Shown: piece by piece, positions 7,630 to 16,642 of the stretch
Layout: every line of letters starts with the position of its first letter
How positions within the stretch are numbered: the stretch's first letter is position 1
Source of the DNA: CAZXNF01 sp050741255
GTDB lineage: Bacteria; Pseudomonadota; Gammaproteobacteria; Burkholderiales; SG8-41
DNA: 64,000 nucleotides
Reading direction: 5' to 3'
NCBI GenBank assembly: GCA_050741255.1
Contig: JBOIEQ010000002.1
Location: forward strand, 20,164 to 84,163
Translations under genes and position numbers: made by a program
The notes under the pieces: generated by a model
Seen by the model: only the letters and a program-made list of their open reading frames with translations
Told to the model about the DNA's origin: nothing
Database searches by the model: none

Positions 7630-8415
7630 TTATCGGCCCGTGAACTTCGGTTTCTTCTTTTGCATGAACGCATCGTAGCCGATGCGGTAATCCTCCGTGT
7701 CGAAGTAGTCGAAATTCGCCTCGACTTCCGCCGCCGTCAGCAACGCCGCCCGCGGCGTCAGACGGCGGATGAACTGCTTGTGCCAGCGATGCACCAGCGG
7801 TGCGCCGTCGGCGATGCGTGCCGCCGTGGCGCGCACTTCCGCGGCCAGCGCGCCGTCGTCCACGAGCCGCGTGAGCAGGCCTTTGGCCAGCGCTTCCTCC
7901 GCGTCCCACACGCGGCCCTCGAGCAGGATCTCCGCCGCAACCGCCGGGCCGGCGAGCGCCAGCAGCCCCGCCAGTTCGTCGTAGGCGATCGCGAAACCCA
8001 GCCGATTGATCGGCACGCCGAAGCGTGCCGAGCGCCCGGCGATGCGCAGGTCGCACTGGCAGGCGAGTTCCAGCCCGCCGCCCACACAGGGCCCGTGGAT
8101 CATCGCCACCACCGGATGCCGGCATTCGCCAACCGCCCGGAGCGCGCCGCCCACCAGCGCCCCGTGATAGTGCCGCCCCTGATCCCGGTCGTTGCGCTCG
8201 GTGGCGAACTCCGCGATGTCCGCGCCGGCCGCAAACGCCGCGTCACCCGCCCCGCGCAGGATGACGCAGCGCAGGCCATCGTCCGCCGACAGCGCGCGCA
8301 CCGCCTCCGCCAGCGCGCGCCACATGGCGACGGTCAGCGCGTTGAGCTTGCCGGGATTGGCGATGGCGACGGTGGCGATGACGCCGTCGCGGGTGACGTC
8401 GATGGTGCCGGGCAT
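7630..8415 (-). CDS. Enoyl-CoA hydratase/isomerase (crotonase) family protein
   Basis: The 261-residue protein has the crotonase oxyanion-hole segments AFAAGADIAEF and HGPCVGGGLELA. The first catalytic glutamate (GGGLELA) is kept, but the second, normally in a PEI motif, is replaced by Ile (RFGVPINRLG). Simple hydration is therefore doubtful, and an isomerase, hydrolase or lyase role is possible. The start at 8415 gives the normal N-terminus MPGTIDVTRDGVIATV. It precedes the CoA transferase on the same strand and diverges from a Bug receptor gene. A paralogue with the same replacement lies at 32533-33321. Confidence 0.88.
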   Translation of the reverse strand: MPGTIDVTRDGVIATVAIANPGKLNALTVAMWRALAEAVRALSADDGLRCVILRGAGDAAFAAGADIAEFATERNDRDQGRHYHGALVGGALRAVGECRHPVVAMIHGPCVGGGLELACQCDLRIAGRSARFGVPINRLGFAIAYDELAGLLALAGPAVAAEILLEGRVWDAEEALAKGLLTRLVDDGALAAEVRATAARIADGAPLVHRWHKQFIRRLTPRAALLTAAEVEANFDYFDTEDYRIGYDAFMQKKKPKFTGR

Positions 8416-8531
8416 GGGGGAAGCGGGGAAAAGCCGGATGATACGCGCTGGGCAATGCGCCATAATCACGGCGACGCCCTGGCAGCGGCATGCGGATAGG
8501 CCGGGCACCGATAACAAGGAGGAGAACCATC

Positions 8532-9518
8532 GTGAATCGCACCCCCGCCGTGCTGGCCGCGTTCCTGGCCTCGGCTCCCGTCGCCCTGCCCGCGGCCGCC
8601 CAGAACGCCGCCGCGACCTACCCGAACAAGTCCATCCGCTTCGTGGTGCCCTATCCGCCCGGCGGGACCACCGACATCGTCGCGCGCGGCATCGGCATGA
8701 AGCTTGCCGAGCGCTTCGGCCAGCAGGTAGTCATCGACAACCGCGGCGGCGCCAGCACCATCATCGGCGCGGACGCGGTCGCCAAGTCCCTGCCGGACGG
8801 CTACACGCTGCTGCTGACCACCGCCACCACGATGTCGATCAATCCGCAGGTCGTGCCCAAGCTGCCGTACGACGCGGCAAAGGATTTCGCGCCGATCACC
8901 TTCGCGGTCAACGTGCCCTTCATGATCGCCGCCCATCCGTCGTTGCCGGTCAACACTATGCCCGAGCTGATCGCGCTGGCGAAGGCCAAGCCCGGCACGA
9001 TCAAGTACTCGTCGCCCGGCACGGCCTCCAGCAACCACGTTGCCGGGGCACTCCTCGAGTCCATGGCGGGCATCAAGCTGCTGCACATCCCCTACAAGGG
9101 CTCGGGGCCCGCGACGACGGCGGCGCTCGGCGGCGAGGTGGACTTCGTCATCACCGGTATCGCCACCGCCGCGCCCCACGGGAGGGCGGGCAAGCTGAAG
9201 CTTCTCGCCATCGGCGCCGACCAGCGTCACCCGGGCTGGCCCGACGTTCCTTCCACTGGCGAAGCCGGGCTCAAGGGTTACTACGCGGGCACGTGGTTCG
9301 GCGTGGTCACGCGCGCGGGAACGCCGCGGGCGATCATCGACAAGCTCAACCGGGAATCGGTGGCGGCGCTCTCCGCAGGCGAGTTGAAAGACCGCCTGAC
9401 CGCGATCGGCTTTGACGTGGCCCCCGGCACCCCCGAGGAGTTCGCGAGCTTCATGCAGGTCGACATGGCGCGGGCGGCCAAGGTCATCAAGGCGGCCGGC
9501 ATCCAGGCCGCCGAGTAG
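8532..9518 (+). CDS. Bug/TctC-family periplasmic substrate-binding protein 1
   Basis: The 328-residue precursor has a signal peptide (MNRTPAVLAAFLASAPVALP, cleaved near AAAQ), then the family opening YPNKSIRFVVPYPPGGTTDI, ligand-loop segments SSPGTASSNHVAGALL and HIPYKGSGPATTAALGGEVD, and a RAGTPRAIIDKLN hinge region. Bug proteins bind small carboxylates in the periplasm and hand them to TctAB-type permeases or two-component sensors. The start is a GTG at 8532 with AAGGAGGAGAA upstream. It diverges from the crotonase/CoA-transferase pair, which suggests a shared substrate, and converges on cti. Confidence 0.92.
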   Translation: MNRTPAVLAAFLASAPVALPAAAQNAAATYPNKSIRFVVPYPPGGTTDIVARGIGMKLAERFGQQVVIDNRGGASTIIGADAVAKSLPDGYTLLLTTATTMSINPQVVPKLPYDAAKDFAPITFAVNVPFMIAAHPSLPVNTMPELIALAKAKPGTIKYSSPGTASSNHVAGALLESMAGIKLLHIPYKGSGPATTAALGGEVDFVITGIATAAPHGRAGKLKLLAIGADQRHPGWPDVPSTGEAGLKGYYAGTWFGVVTRAGTPRAIIDKLNRESVAALSAGELKDRLTAIGFDVAPGTPEEFASFMQVDMARAAKVIKAAGIQAAE

Positions 9519-9531
9519 GTCGTGCAGACGA

Positions 9532-11913
9532 TCAGCGGTTCTCGAACCGGTTGAGGTCGAACAGCGCCGCCTCGTCGGGCGCCCACTGCCGGTAGGCGTC
9601 CCGCACCGCGTCGCTGTGGGCCCAGAACGCCGGGTTGGTGCGGCGGACCGCGAAACGCGTAGCCAGCGCCCGGTAATCGGCCTCCGATTTCAGCCCGCGG
9701 ACGGCAGCGGTGAACGCGGGCAGTTCGGCGCGCTGCAGGCGGTAGAACGCATTCGGGTAGTCCCCGATGAAGCCGGGCACCAGCGTGAGCGTGTCCTCGT
9801 CTGGCCGCAGTTCGGACGCCTCGCGGAACAGATGGCTCACATTGGCGTGCGCGGTGTCGCGGAGCAGCGTGAACCAGCGGGGCGGACCCACCGGATCGTC
9901 GACGCGCATCACGGTCATCTCCGGCAGCCACTTCAGGCTGCGACCGCGTACCGCCGTCAGAATCTCGAGATCGCGGCGCAGCGCTTCATCCGGCACCGTC
10001 GCCAGGTCGTAGCGCTTGTCGAGCACCGGCGCGAGCCGCGCCTTCAGCAGGCCGTAGAGCTCGAGCTGCGGGTCCTTGGTGCGGTAGTCGATGCCGGTCT
10101 GGCGGTCGAACGTCGCGTTGCGCCCGTAGATGTATTCCTTCACCACATCCCGCGCGTCGCGATACCAGTAATCGGCCGTGGGCTTGCGCACGGCCTCCGG
10201 CAGGAACAACAGAAAATTGTACTCGCCCTCCATGCGCATGAAGTCCATGTAGAGCCGCGAGTTCAGCTGGTGGCCGGCGTTGCCGTAGACGTCGTAGCCC
10301 GCGACCAGCAGGTAATACAACCGTTCGAACAACGGGTAACCGATGACCCAGCTCGTCTTCGGCGGCGTGCCGACGAAACCCTTCACCACCGTGGCATTGT
10401 CGAAGTTGCGGATGATGGTGAGCGCGGCGTTCGGGTTGCGCCCGTCGCCATCCCAGATCGTCGACAGGTTGAGCGCGCCCGGCTTGGCGAAGGCCTGCTC
10501 GAGAACGCGACTTTTCTCGCGCAGGTACTTCTTCTCTTCGTCGGCGAAATGCAGCCACGGCGTGATGATGCCCGCGTCGCTGCCGTAGGCCGCCGGCAGC
10601 GTAAGATCGCCCGTCTCGCGCACCACGAGCTCCGCATACGCGCTGTTGGCATCGAAGCGGGGATCGGTGAACACGACCCAGAAGCGGTCCTCGATCACGT
10701 TCACCGCAATCTGACCGCGGCACACCGAACCCTTGATGAAGTTCATGATGAAAAACTGCGCCTCATCGAGCAGGAAACGGTAGCGCGATTCCTGCGGCAG
10801 GTCCCGAAAGGTGATGAAGGGGTTGCTCGCCATCTTGAGCGCATACGAGGGCATGGCGGCCACGTTAAAGTCGGGCGTCAGGAACCACGCGCGATACTTG
10901 TCCATGCGCGCGGCGCCCAGCACGTACGGCATGTAGGTCTTGCCGACGGGGGTCTCCAGCTCCGGCACCAGCCGGTAATACACCCGCGCCACGCCGGGAT
11001 CGTCATACGGCCGGCGCGTCGCCACCTGCGCCACCGGTTTGCCCGGCGGCGTGGTGGAACGCACGAGCCGGAAACCCATGCGGGCCACGTCATCCTCGAA
11101 TATCAACTGGCCCAGATACAGGTGCTCGTAGAGATAACGGCTCATCAGCCGCTCTTTCAGCGAATTCCCGTTAAGAAAAATCTCCCAGGCCTGCACCTGC
11201 CGCACGGCCGCGGCCGGCAGTGGCGCCACGCCTTCGAAGGGCGCGCCGGCGGCGAGCCAGCGCGTGATGACGTCCATTTCCCGCGCATTGAGACCCGGTA
11301 ATCCATACGGCATGCCCCACAGCGGATTGTCCTTTTCGAACCCGGCGTACGCCTCGACGGCCGGGCAACGCTGGCTGCGGTCGAGTCCCAGCGTGACCGC
11401 TTTCGGCAGCAGCGGCTCCGCAGGCAGCGGATGTTTCTGCTTGAGCGCGAGGCTGCGGAAGATCACGCTTGCCGCGAGGTTGCCCTCGGGCGCAGGGCGC
11501 TCGTTCAGGATCGCGGTGAAGCCCTTCTGACGCCACTGCGACGGCAGGTGCGCGTCCACGAACAGGCGGGTCAGCGGTGCCTCGTCCAGGCGCCCGCTGT
11601 CGTAGACGACCGCGGTGCTCGCGCCGCGCGCGACGCCCTCCCACGCGGTGAACTTGACCTGGCAGGGCGCGTCGTAACACGCGTGGCAGACCACGCAGCG
11701 GTTGTCGAGGATGGGCTTCACGTCCGCCCAGCGCGGCTGTCCCGGCGCCGGCGCGACGGGCACGTCGAAGCGCGCGGGATTCGCCGGCCCGTAGAGCTTG
11801 TTCAGTTCGGTGTCCTGACGGAGCGTGGCGCAGCTCGCCACCGCGAGCGCGATCAGGGCCAGCAGGCTGCGCACGGAGGAGCGTCCGGCGGCGGCGGTCG
11901 AAGGAGGCTTCAT
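9532..11913 (-). CDS. cti: Fatty acid cis/trans isomerase (lipoprotein form)
   Basis: The 793-residue protein converts cis-unsaturated membrane fatty acids to trans, stiffening the membrane under solvent or heat stress. The N-terminus has a lipobox (AVASC, Cys28), and a c-type haem motif CVVCH follows near residue 74, immediately before ACYDAPCQVKFTAWEG, which is the Cti hallmark. Length fits the family of about 760-800 residues. Conserved segments such as LNSRLYMDFMRMEGEYNFL and FTLLRDTAHANVSHLFRE are present. Its ATG is one base after the stop of an SDR gene, so it ends a three-gene unit (SMP-30, SDR, cti). A lipid anchor, if real, would hold it at a periplasmic membrane face. Confidence 0.93.
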   Translation of the reverse strand: MKPPSTAAAGRSSVRSLLALIALAVASCATLRQDTELNKLYGPANPARFDVPVAPAPGQPRWADVKPILDNRCVVCHACYDAPCQVKFTAWEGVARGASTAVVYDSGRLDEAPLTRLFVDAHLPSQWRQKGFTAILNERPAPEGNLAASVIFRSLALKQKHPLPAEPLLPKAVTLGLDRSQRCPAVEAYAGFEKDNPLWGMPYGLPGLNAREMDVITRWLAAGAPFEGVAPLPAAAVRQVQAWEIFLNGNSLKERLMSRYLYEHLYLGQLIFEDDVARMGFRLVRSTTPPGKPVAQVATRRPYDDPGVARVYYRLVPELETPVGKTYMPYVLGAARMDKYRAWFLTPDFNVAAMPSYALKMASNPFITFRDLPQESRYRFLLDEAQFFIMNFIKGSVCRGQIAVNVIEDRFWVVFTDPRFDANSAYAELVVRETGDLTLPAAYGSDAGIITPWLHFADEEKKYLREKSRVLEQAFAKPGALNLSTIWDGDGRNPNAALTIIRNFDNATVVKGFVGTPPKTSWVIGYPLFERLYYLLVAGYDVYGNAGHQLNSRLYMDFMRMEGEYNFLLFLPEAVRKPTADYWYRDARDVVKEYIYGRNATFDRQTGIDYRTKDPQLELYGLLKARLAPVLDKRYDLATVPDEALRRDLEILTAVRGRSLKWLPEMTVMRVDDPVGPPRWFTLLRDTAHANVSHLFREASELRPDEDTLTLVPGFIGDYPNAFYRLQRAELPAFTAAVRGLKSEADYRALATRFAVRRTNPAFWAHSDAVRDAYRQWAPDEAALFDLNRFENR

Positions 11914-11914
11914 G

Positions 11915-12721
11915 TCAGTCCCTCCGCGCGGCGCTGATCCCGCCGTCGACCGTCAGCTCGGTTCCGGTGATGTAGGCCGCCTCGTCCGAGACCAGGAACA
12001 GCACGGCGTGCGCCGTGTCCCAGCCGGTGCCCATGCGTCCCATCGGCACCGCCGCGTGGCGCTTGGCGATCAGTTCCGCCGCACTGCCGGCGGACAGCTG
12101 TTTGACCAGGCGCTGCTCCACCAATGGCGTGTGCATGGTGCCCACCACCACCGTGTTGCAGCGGATGCCCTTCTTCACATACGCCATGGCCGTCGAGCGG
12201 CTGAAGGCCGCTAGCCCGGCCTTCGCGGTGCTGTAGGCCACGTTGACCCGGCCGCCGACCTGGCTGCGAAAGCCCGCGATGGAAGAAATGTTCACGATGA
12301 CGCCCGCCTGCTGCTTCTCCATCACCGGCAGCACGAACTTGCAGCCCATGAACGCCGTCTTGAGGTTGAAGTCGAGCTGGCGGTCCCAGACTTCCTCCGT
12401 CATCGATACCGGATCGCCCGCCGCGGAACCGCCCACGTTGTTGACGAGGATGTCGACGCGCCCGAAACGGGCGGTGCAGGCCTCGACGGCCGCCTTCACT
12501 TCCGCCGCCTTCGTCATGTCGCAGCGGTGGACGACGCAGACGCCGCCTTCCTTCTCGATGATGTCGCGGGTTTCCAGCGCCGCCGCCTCGTCGAGGTCCG
12601 TAGCGAACACCGTCGCGCCCTGGCGCGCCAGCAGCACGGCGGTGGCCTTGCCGTTGCCCCAGCCGGGGCCCACGGTGCCGGCGCCGGCAACGAATGCGAT
12701 CTTGCCCTTGAGATCAAGCAT
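11915..12721 (-). CDS. Short-chain dehydrogenase/reductase (SDR)
   Basis: The 268-residue protein has an SDR cofactor site written AGAGTVGPGWGNGKATA, slightly longer than the usual TGxxxGxG, then NNVGG, the catalytic Ser in VNISSIAGF, and the catalytic YxxxK in NVAYSTAKAGL, ending in TGTELTVDGGISA. It probably oxidises or reduces an alcohol/ketone with NAD(P)H in the cytoplasm. The ATG at 12721 begins MLDLKGKIAFVAGAG; longer in-frame starts are unneeded. It lies 20 bases after an SMP-30 lactonase gene and one base before cti. A sugar or hydroxy-acid route with the lactonase is plausible but unproven. Confidence 0.9.
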   Translation of the reverse strand: MLDLKGKIAFVAGAGTVGPGWGNGKATAVLLARQGATVFATDLDEAAALETRDIIEKEGGVCVVHRCDMTKAAEVKAAVEACTARFGRVDILVNNVGGSAAGDPVSMTEEVWDRQLDFNLKTAFMGCKFVLPVMEKQQAGVIVNISSIAGFRSQVGGRVNVAYSTAKAGLAAFSRSTAMAYVKKGIRCNTVVVGTMHTPLVEQRLVKQLSAGSAAELIAKRHAAVPMGRMGTGWDTAHAVLFLVSDEAAYITGTELTVDGGISAARRD

Positions 12722-12741
12722 GGTGTACGTAACCCCGGGGC

Positions 12742-13668
12742 CTATTGATGTGCGTAAAGTTTCTTGCCCGCGACCGGCAGCTTCGCCATCAGGATGTCGC
12801 CGGAGAGCGATTCCGTGATGTAGAGCGTTTTCAGGTCCGGGCCGCCGAAGGCGATGTTGGCGAGGTGGTGGTGCTTGTGGTCGTCCGAGGAAATCAGGTG
12901 CGTGGGCAGCATGTTGCTGTCGAAGCGCCAGATGCCGACGCCGAGCTGACACACCAGCAGGCCGTTTTCAGCGTCCATCTCGATGCCGTCGGGGCCGCCG
13001 ACGCCACCGGAGAGTTGCACCGCGACGCCGGTCTTGGAAATGGTGCCGTCGGCCATCAGCGGCAGCCGCCAGATCTGCTGCGAGCGGGTGACGCCGACGT
13101 AGCAATGCTTCTCCACCGTGGACAGCGTGATGCCGTTGGGGCTCGGCACGTTGTCGCACAGGCGGTCGAGCCGTCCCGCGGCGGACAGGCGGAACACGCG
13201 CCCGGTCGGGTCGGCGATGCCGGTCTGGCCCTGGTCGGTGAAGTAGAGGTCGCCGTTGGAGGCGAAGTGCAGGTCGTTCAGGCCCTTGAAGCCCTCGCTG
13301 AATGCGGTGCGCAGGACGGTCTCCATTTTGCCGGTCTTCGGATCGAGCACCAGCAGGCCTTCCTTGTAGTCGCAGATGAAGATGCGGCCGTCCTTGTGGA
13401 TCTTCAGCCCGTTGGGCCAGCCGTCGTACTGCGTGACGAGTTCCCAGTCACCCTTGGGGGTAATGCGGAAAATGCGGCCGAAGGGAATGTCGCAGAACCA
13501 CAGGTTGCCGTCGCGATCGAAGGACGGCCCCTCCAGGAAGCATTCGACTTCCGCGTTCTGGCGATTCGGGTCGGACCACGCCGTCCGCTGCTTCTTGCGG
13601 AACTTCGCGGGCATGGACATGAAGACTTCGGTCTTGATGTGGGCGAGCGGCTGGAACGGATTGAACAC
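12742..13668 (-). CDS. SMP-30/gluconolactonase family protein
   Basis: The 308-residue beta-propeller protein has the SMP-30 pattern: the metal-binding Glu in CFLEGPSFDRDGNLWF, NGLKIHKDGRIFICDYKEG, FTDQGQTG, the conserved SPNGITLS and the metal Asp in VGGPDGIEMDAENG. These enzymes hydrolyse sugar or aliphatic lactones using one divalent metal. No signal peptide is seen, so a cytoplasmic location is likely. The start is a GTG at 13668; a later ATG (MSMPAKFRKK) is possible. It follows a Bug receptor gene on the same strand, which could supply its substrate. Confidence 0.88.
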   Translation of the reverse strand: MFNPFQPLAHIKTEVFMSMPAKFRKKQRTAWSDPNRQNAEVECFLEGPSFDRDGNLWFCDIPFGRIFRITPKGDWELVTQYDGWPNGLKIHKDGRIFICDYKEGLLVLDPKTGKMETVLRTAFSEGFKGLNDLHFASNGDLYFTDQGQTGIADPTGRVFRLSAAGRLDRLCDNVPSPNGITLSTVEKHCYVGVTRSQQIWRLPLMADGTISKTGVAVQLSGGVGGPDGIEMDAENGLLVCQLGVGIWRFDSNMLPTHLISSDDHKHHHLANIAFGGPDLKTLYITESLSGDILMAKLPVAGKKLYAHQ

Positions 13669-13710
13669 CTGCGGACTCCGGTGGCGTGGAACGGTGGGGT
13701 GGGACGAAAA

Positions 13711-14694
13711 TCAGTCGGGCTTGGCGCCGGTGAGCTTGATGATCTTCGCCCACTTCTCGATGTCGACCTGCAGGAACCTGCGGAACTCCTCCGGCGTGCT
13801 GACTACCGGCTCGTTGCCCTCGTTCAGCAGGCGCTCGCGCATGTCCGGCGCATTCAGCACTGAGGCGATTTCCTTGTGCAGCTTGGCGACCACGGCGGGC
13901 GGCGTTTTCGCCGGCGCCATGATGCCGTACCAGGTCGGCGCATCGAAGCCCGGCACGCCGGATTCGGCGACGGTGGGAATATCCGGCAGCGTCGGAAAGC
14001 GCTTCGCCGTGCTGACCGCGATACCCCGCAGGCGTCCCGACTTGTGGTGCGGAATGCTGACGATCAGCACCGTGAACGCCGCCTGCACTTCGTTGCCGAG
14101 CTGCGCGGTGGTCGCCGGCGCGATGCCCTTGTAGGGCACGTGCACCATGTCGAAGCCGGCGCTCTGCTTCAGCAGCTCCATCGCCAGGTGCGGCGGGCTG
14201 CCGTTGCCCGACGACCCGTAGGAGGCCGGCTTGGTTTTGGCGTAGGCGACCAGTTCCTTCACGTTCTTCACCGGCAGCGACGGATGCACCACCAGCATCA
14301 TCGGCGAGATGACCGCGAGCGAGATCATCGCGAAATCGTTGACCGGGTCGAAAGGCAGCTTGGGATACAGCGTCGCGTTGCTGGCGTGACTGCCGAAGGC
14401 CATCATGAGCGTGTAGCCGTCGGGCAGGGATTTGGCGACCAGTTCCGCGCCGATCGCGCCCGCGGCGCCGCCGCGGTTGTCGATCACGAAGGTCTGGCCC
14501 CAGCGTTCGCCGAGTTTCTGGCCGATCAGGCGCGCGAGGATGTCGGTGCCGCCGCCGGGCGGGAACGGCACCACGAAGCGTACCGGCTTGTCGGGGTAAG
14601 TCGCCGCGCCCTGCGCGTGGCCCATGGCCGGGAGCGACGCCGCGGCCAGGGCGATGAGCGCCGGCAACACACGGGACTGGCGGCGAACGGACAT
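13711..14694 (-). CDS. Bug/TctC-family periplasmic substrate-binding protein 2
   Basis: The 327-residue precursor has a basic n-region and signal peptide (MSVRRQSRVLPALIALAAAS, cleaved near GHAQ), then YPDKPVRFVVPFPPGGGTDI, SSGNGSPPHLAMELLKQSAG and HVPYKGIAPATTAQLGNEVQ. It is transcribed ahead of the SMP-30, SDR and cti genes, with a 42-base gap to the first, and diverges from an enolase-superfamily gene. The ligand is unknown; the neighbours suggest an aldonate or lactone-derived acid. Confidence 0.92.
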   Translation of the reverse strand: MSVRRQSRVLPALIALAAASLPAMGHAQGAATYPDKPVRFVVPFPPGGGTDILARLIGQKLGERWGQTFVIDNRGGAAGAIGAELVAKSLPDGYTLMMAFGSHASNATLYPKLPFDPVNDFAMISLAVISPMMLVVHPSLPVKNVKELVAYAKTKPASYGSSGNGSPPHLAMELLKQSAGFDMVHVPYKGIAPATTAQLGNEVQAAFTVLIVSIPHHKSGRLRGIAVSTAKRFPTLPDIPTVAESGVPGFDAPTWYGIMAPAKTPPAVVAKLHKEIASVLNAPDMRERLLNEGNEPVVSTPEEFRRFLQVDIEKWAKIIKLTGAKPD

Positions 14695-14818
14695 GCGCGA
14701 CTCCGGAGGGACTTAAGGGCGTCATGATAAGGAACTCCACGCGCGGCGTCGATGCGATGGCGCCCGTTTGCCGGTAGCATCGCGCTTCCCGTCTCCCTCG
14801 CCTCCCCCGCCTCCGCAC

Positions 14819-15922
14819 ATGAAGATCAAGCGCATCGAGCCGATTCCCGTCAGCCTGCCGATGCTGAAGCCCATGAAGATGGCCGGCGTCGAAATCCGCG
14901 CCGCCGACAACCTGCTGGTGCGGCTGGAAACGGACAGCGGGCACGTCGGCTGGGGCGAGGCCGCCTCGGCGCCGAACATGACCGGGGAGACGGTCGAGGG
15001 CATGACGGCCGCCGCGCGCTGCATCGTGCCCGCGCTGGAAGGCCTGGCCGCGGAGAACGTCGCCGCCGTCGTCGCCGCCATGAAGCGCGCGATCTACGGC
15101 AACCTGGCGGGCAAATCCGCGATCGAAATGGCGCTGCACGATGCCCTGGGACGCGCGGCCGGCAAGCCCGTGTACGAACTGCTGGGCGGCAAACGCCGCG
15201 ATCGCGTACCCGTGCTGTGGCTGCTCGGCACCGGCAGCGCAGACGGCGACGTGGCAGAAGCGCGCGCCAAGCGGGATGCCGGGGTTATCGCCTACAAGAT
15301 CAAGGTCGGCGTGGACGATCCGCTGCGCGATGCCGAGCGCACGCGCCGCATCTGCGACGCGCTGGGTGCCGGCCACCTGATTTCCGCCGACGCCAACCAG
15401 GGCTGGTCCGTCGAACAGGCCGTCGCCTACGTGAAAGCGGTCGCCGACACGCGACTGGATTTCTTCGAGCAGCCGGTGATGGGCGACGACCTCGCCGGGA
15501 TGGCCACGGTGGCCGCGGCTAGCCGCGTGCTCATCGGCTTCGACGAAGGCGCGCACAGCCTCGCGGACATCGAACGCCACCACGCGATGAAAGCCGCAGC
15601 GGGCGTCAGTCTCAAGACGATCAAGCTCGGCGGCCTGCGGCCGGTGATGGACGCGGGCGCGTTGTGCGAACGACTTGGCATGAAGATCAACCTCGCCTGC
15701 AAGATCGCCGAATCGGGCATCGCCACATCGGGCGTACTGCACCTCGCCGCGGCGCTGCCGTCGGTGGACTGGGGCGTCAGCCTGTCGAGCCAGTACCTGG
15801 CGGATGACGTGGTGCGGGCACCGCTGGCCATCGTCGATGGGCACGCGCAGGTGCCGTCGGGCGCGGGCCTCGGCTTCGAGGTGGACGAGGCGAAGGTGCG
15901 GCGCTACACGCTGAAATGCTGA
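14819..15922 (+). CDS. Mandelate racemase/muconate lactonizing enzyme (enolase superfamily)
   Basis: The 367-residue protein shows the muconate-cycloisomerase type of active site: KxK in IAYKIKVGVDD, metal ligands in SADANQGW, FFEQPV and GFDEGAH, and the second-side Lys in LKTIKLGG. The capping domain is at the N-terminus (MKIKRIEPIPVSLPMLKPMK). The group includes cycloisomerases, dipeptide epimerases and acylamino-acid racemases, so the reaction is not fixed by sequence. The ATG at 14819 gives the standard N-terminus; no strong RBS is seen. It diverges from Bug gene 2 and converges on a dehalogenase. Confidence 0.88.
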   Translation: MKIKRIEPIPVSLPMLKPMKMAGVEIRAADNLLVRLETDSGHVGWGEAASAPNMTGETVEGMTAAARCIVPALEGLAAENVAAVVAAMKRAIYGNLAGKSAIEMALHDALGRAAGKPVYELLGGKRRDRVPVLWLLGTGSADGDVAEARAKRDAGVIAYKIKVGVDDPLRDAERTRRICDALGAGHLISADANQGWSVEQAVAYVKAVADTRLDFFEQPVMGDDLAGMATVAAASRVLIGFDEGAHSLADIERHHAMKAAAGVSLKTIKLGGLRPVMDAGALCERLGMKINLACKIAESGIATSGVLHLAAALPSVDWGVSLSSQYLADDVVRAPLAIVDGHAQVPSGAGLGFEVDEAKVRRYTLKC

Positions 15923-15932
15923 TCCGACCGAT

Positions 15933-16637
15933 CTACGCCAGCCGTTCCGCCAGTTCCTTGAAGTCCGCCACGATCAGGTCGGGCTGGTAGGGCCAGTTCC
16001 CGAACGGCCGTTTGCGGCGGTCGACGAACGCGGTGCGCATGCCCGCCGCCTTCGCACCCACGCAGTCGAAGGCGTGGTTGGCGACAAACAACACCTGGTC
16101 CATGGACACCCCCGTGATCTCTGCGGCCTTGGTGTAGGTCGCTACGTGCGGCTTGAACGCGCCCGCCACCGCCACTGAAATGATGTGGTCGAACGCGATG
16201 CCGTGGTACGGGCGCGCAGCTTCCAGCATGTCCGGGTCGCCGTTCGACAGCACCGCGAGCTTGTAGCGCGTGCGCAGACGGTCCATCGCCGCCGGCACGT
16301 CGGGGAACGGGCGCAGCTTTTCGATCTCCGCCACCAGTGCGCTCACCTCCTGGTCCGTGTGCGGAATCTCCGCCCGCGTCAGGGTGGTGTCGACCGAGAT
16401 CTCGCCGATGCGGCGGTAGGTGATGTGCTCCCGGTGCAGCAGCCCGTCGATCATCGAGTTCTCGAAGTGGGTGCGGCGCCACCACGTCACGAAGGCATCG
16501 GGGCGCCCCTGCCAGCCCTTGCGCTTCAGATACGGGGTGACCGCCTCGATCAGGCCGCCCTGCATGTCCACGACCGTGCCGTACTGGTCGAACATCACCA
16601 CTTTGGTCGAGTTTTTCAGTTCCGCGAGAGTTGTCAT
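15933..16637 (-). CDS. Haloacid dehalogenase type II (HAD superfamily)
   Basis: The 234-residue protein carries the HAD motifs in order: nucleophile Asp in VVMFDQYGTVVDMQG, motif II LSNGDPDM, motif III Lys in AGAFKPHVATY, and motif IV VANHAFDCVGAKAAG. The family hydrolyses L-2-haloacids through an aspartyl ester, although related phosphatases exist. DQYGT in place of the usual DAYGT is a small deviation. The start is five bases after the stop of the ABC permease gene, so it is probably the last gene of the transporter operon. Confidence 0.85.
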   Translation of the reverse strand: MTTLAELKNSTKVVMFDQYGTVVDMQGGLIEAVTPYLKRKGWQGRPDAFVTWWRRTHFENSMIDGLLHREHITYRRIGEISVDTTLTRAEIPHTDQEVSALVAEIEKLRPFPDVPAAMDRLRTRYKLAVLSNGDPDMLEAARPYHGIAFDHIISVAVAGAFKPHVATYTKAAEITGVSMDQVLFVANHAFDCVGAKAAGMRTAFVDRRKRPFGNWPYQPDLIVADFKELAERLA

Positions 16638-16642
16638 TGGCT

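Noticed and set aside
15933..16637. Dehalogenation pathway tied to the ABC importer
   Set aside because: Gene order fits one transcript, but HAD type II proteins include phosphatases and no halo-acid gene lies nearby.
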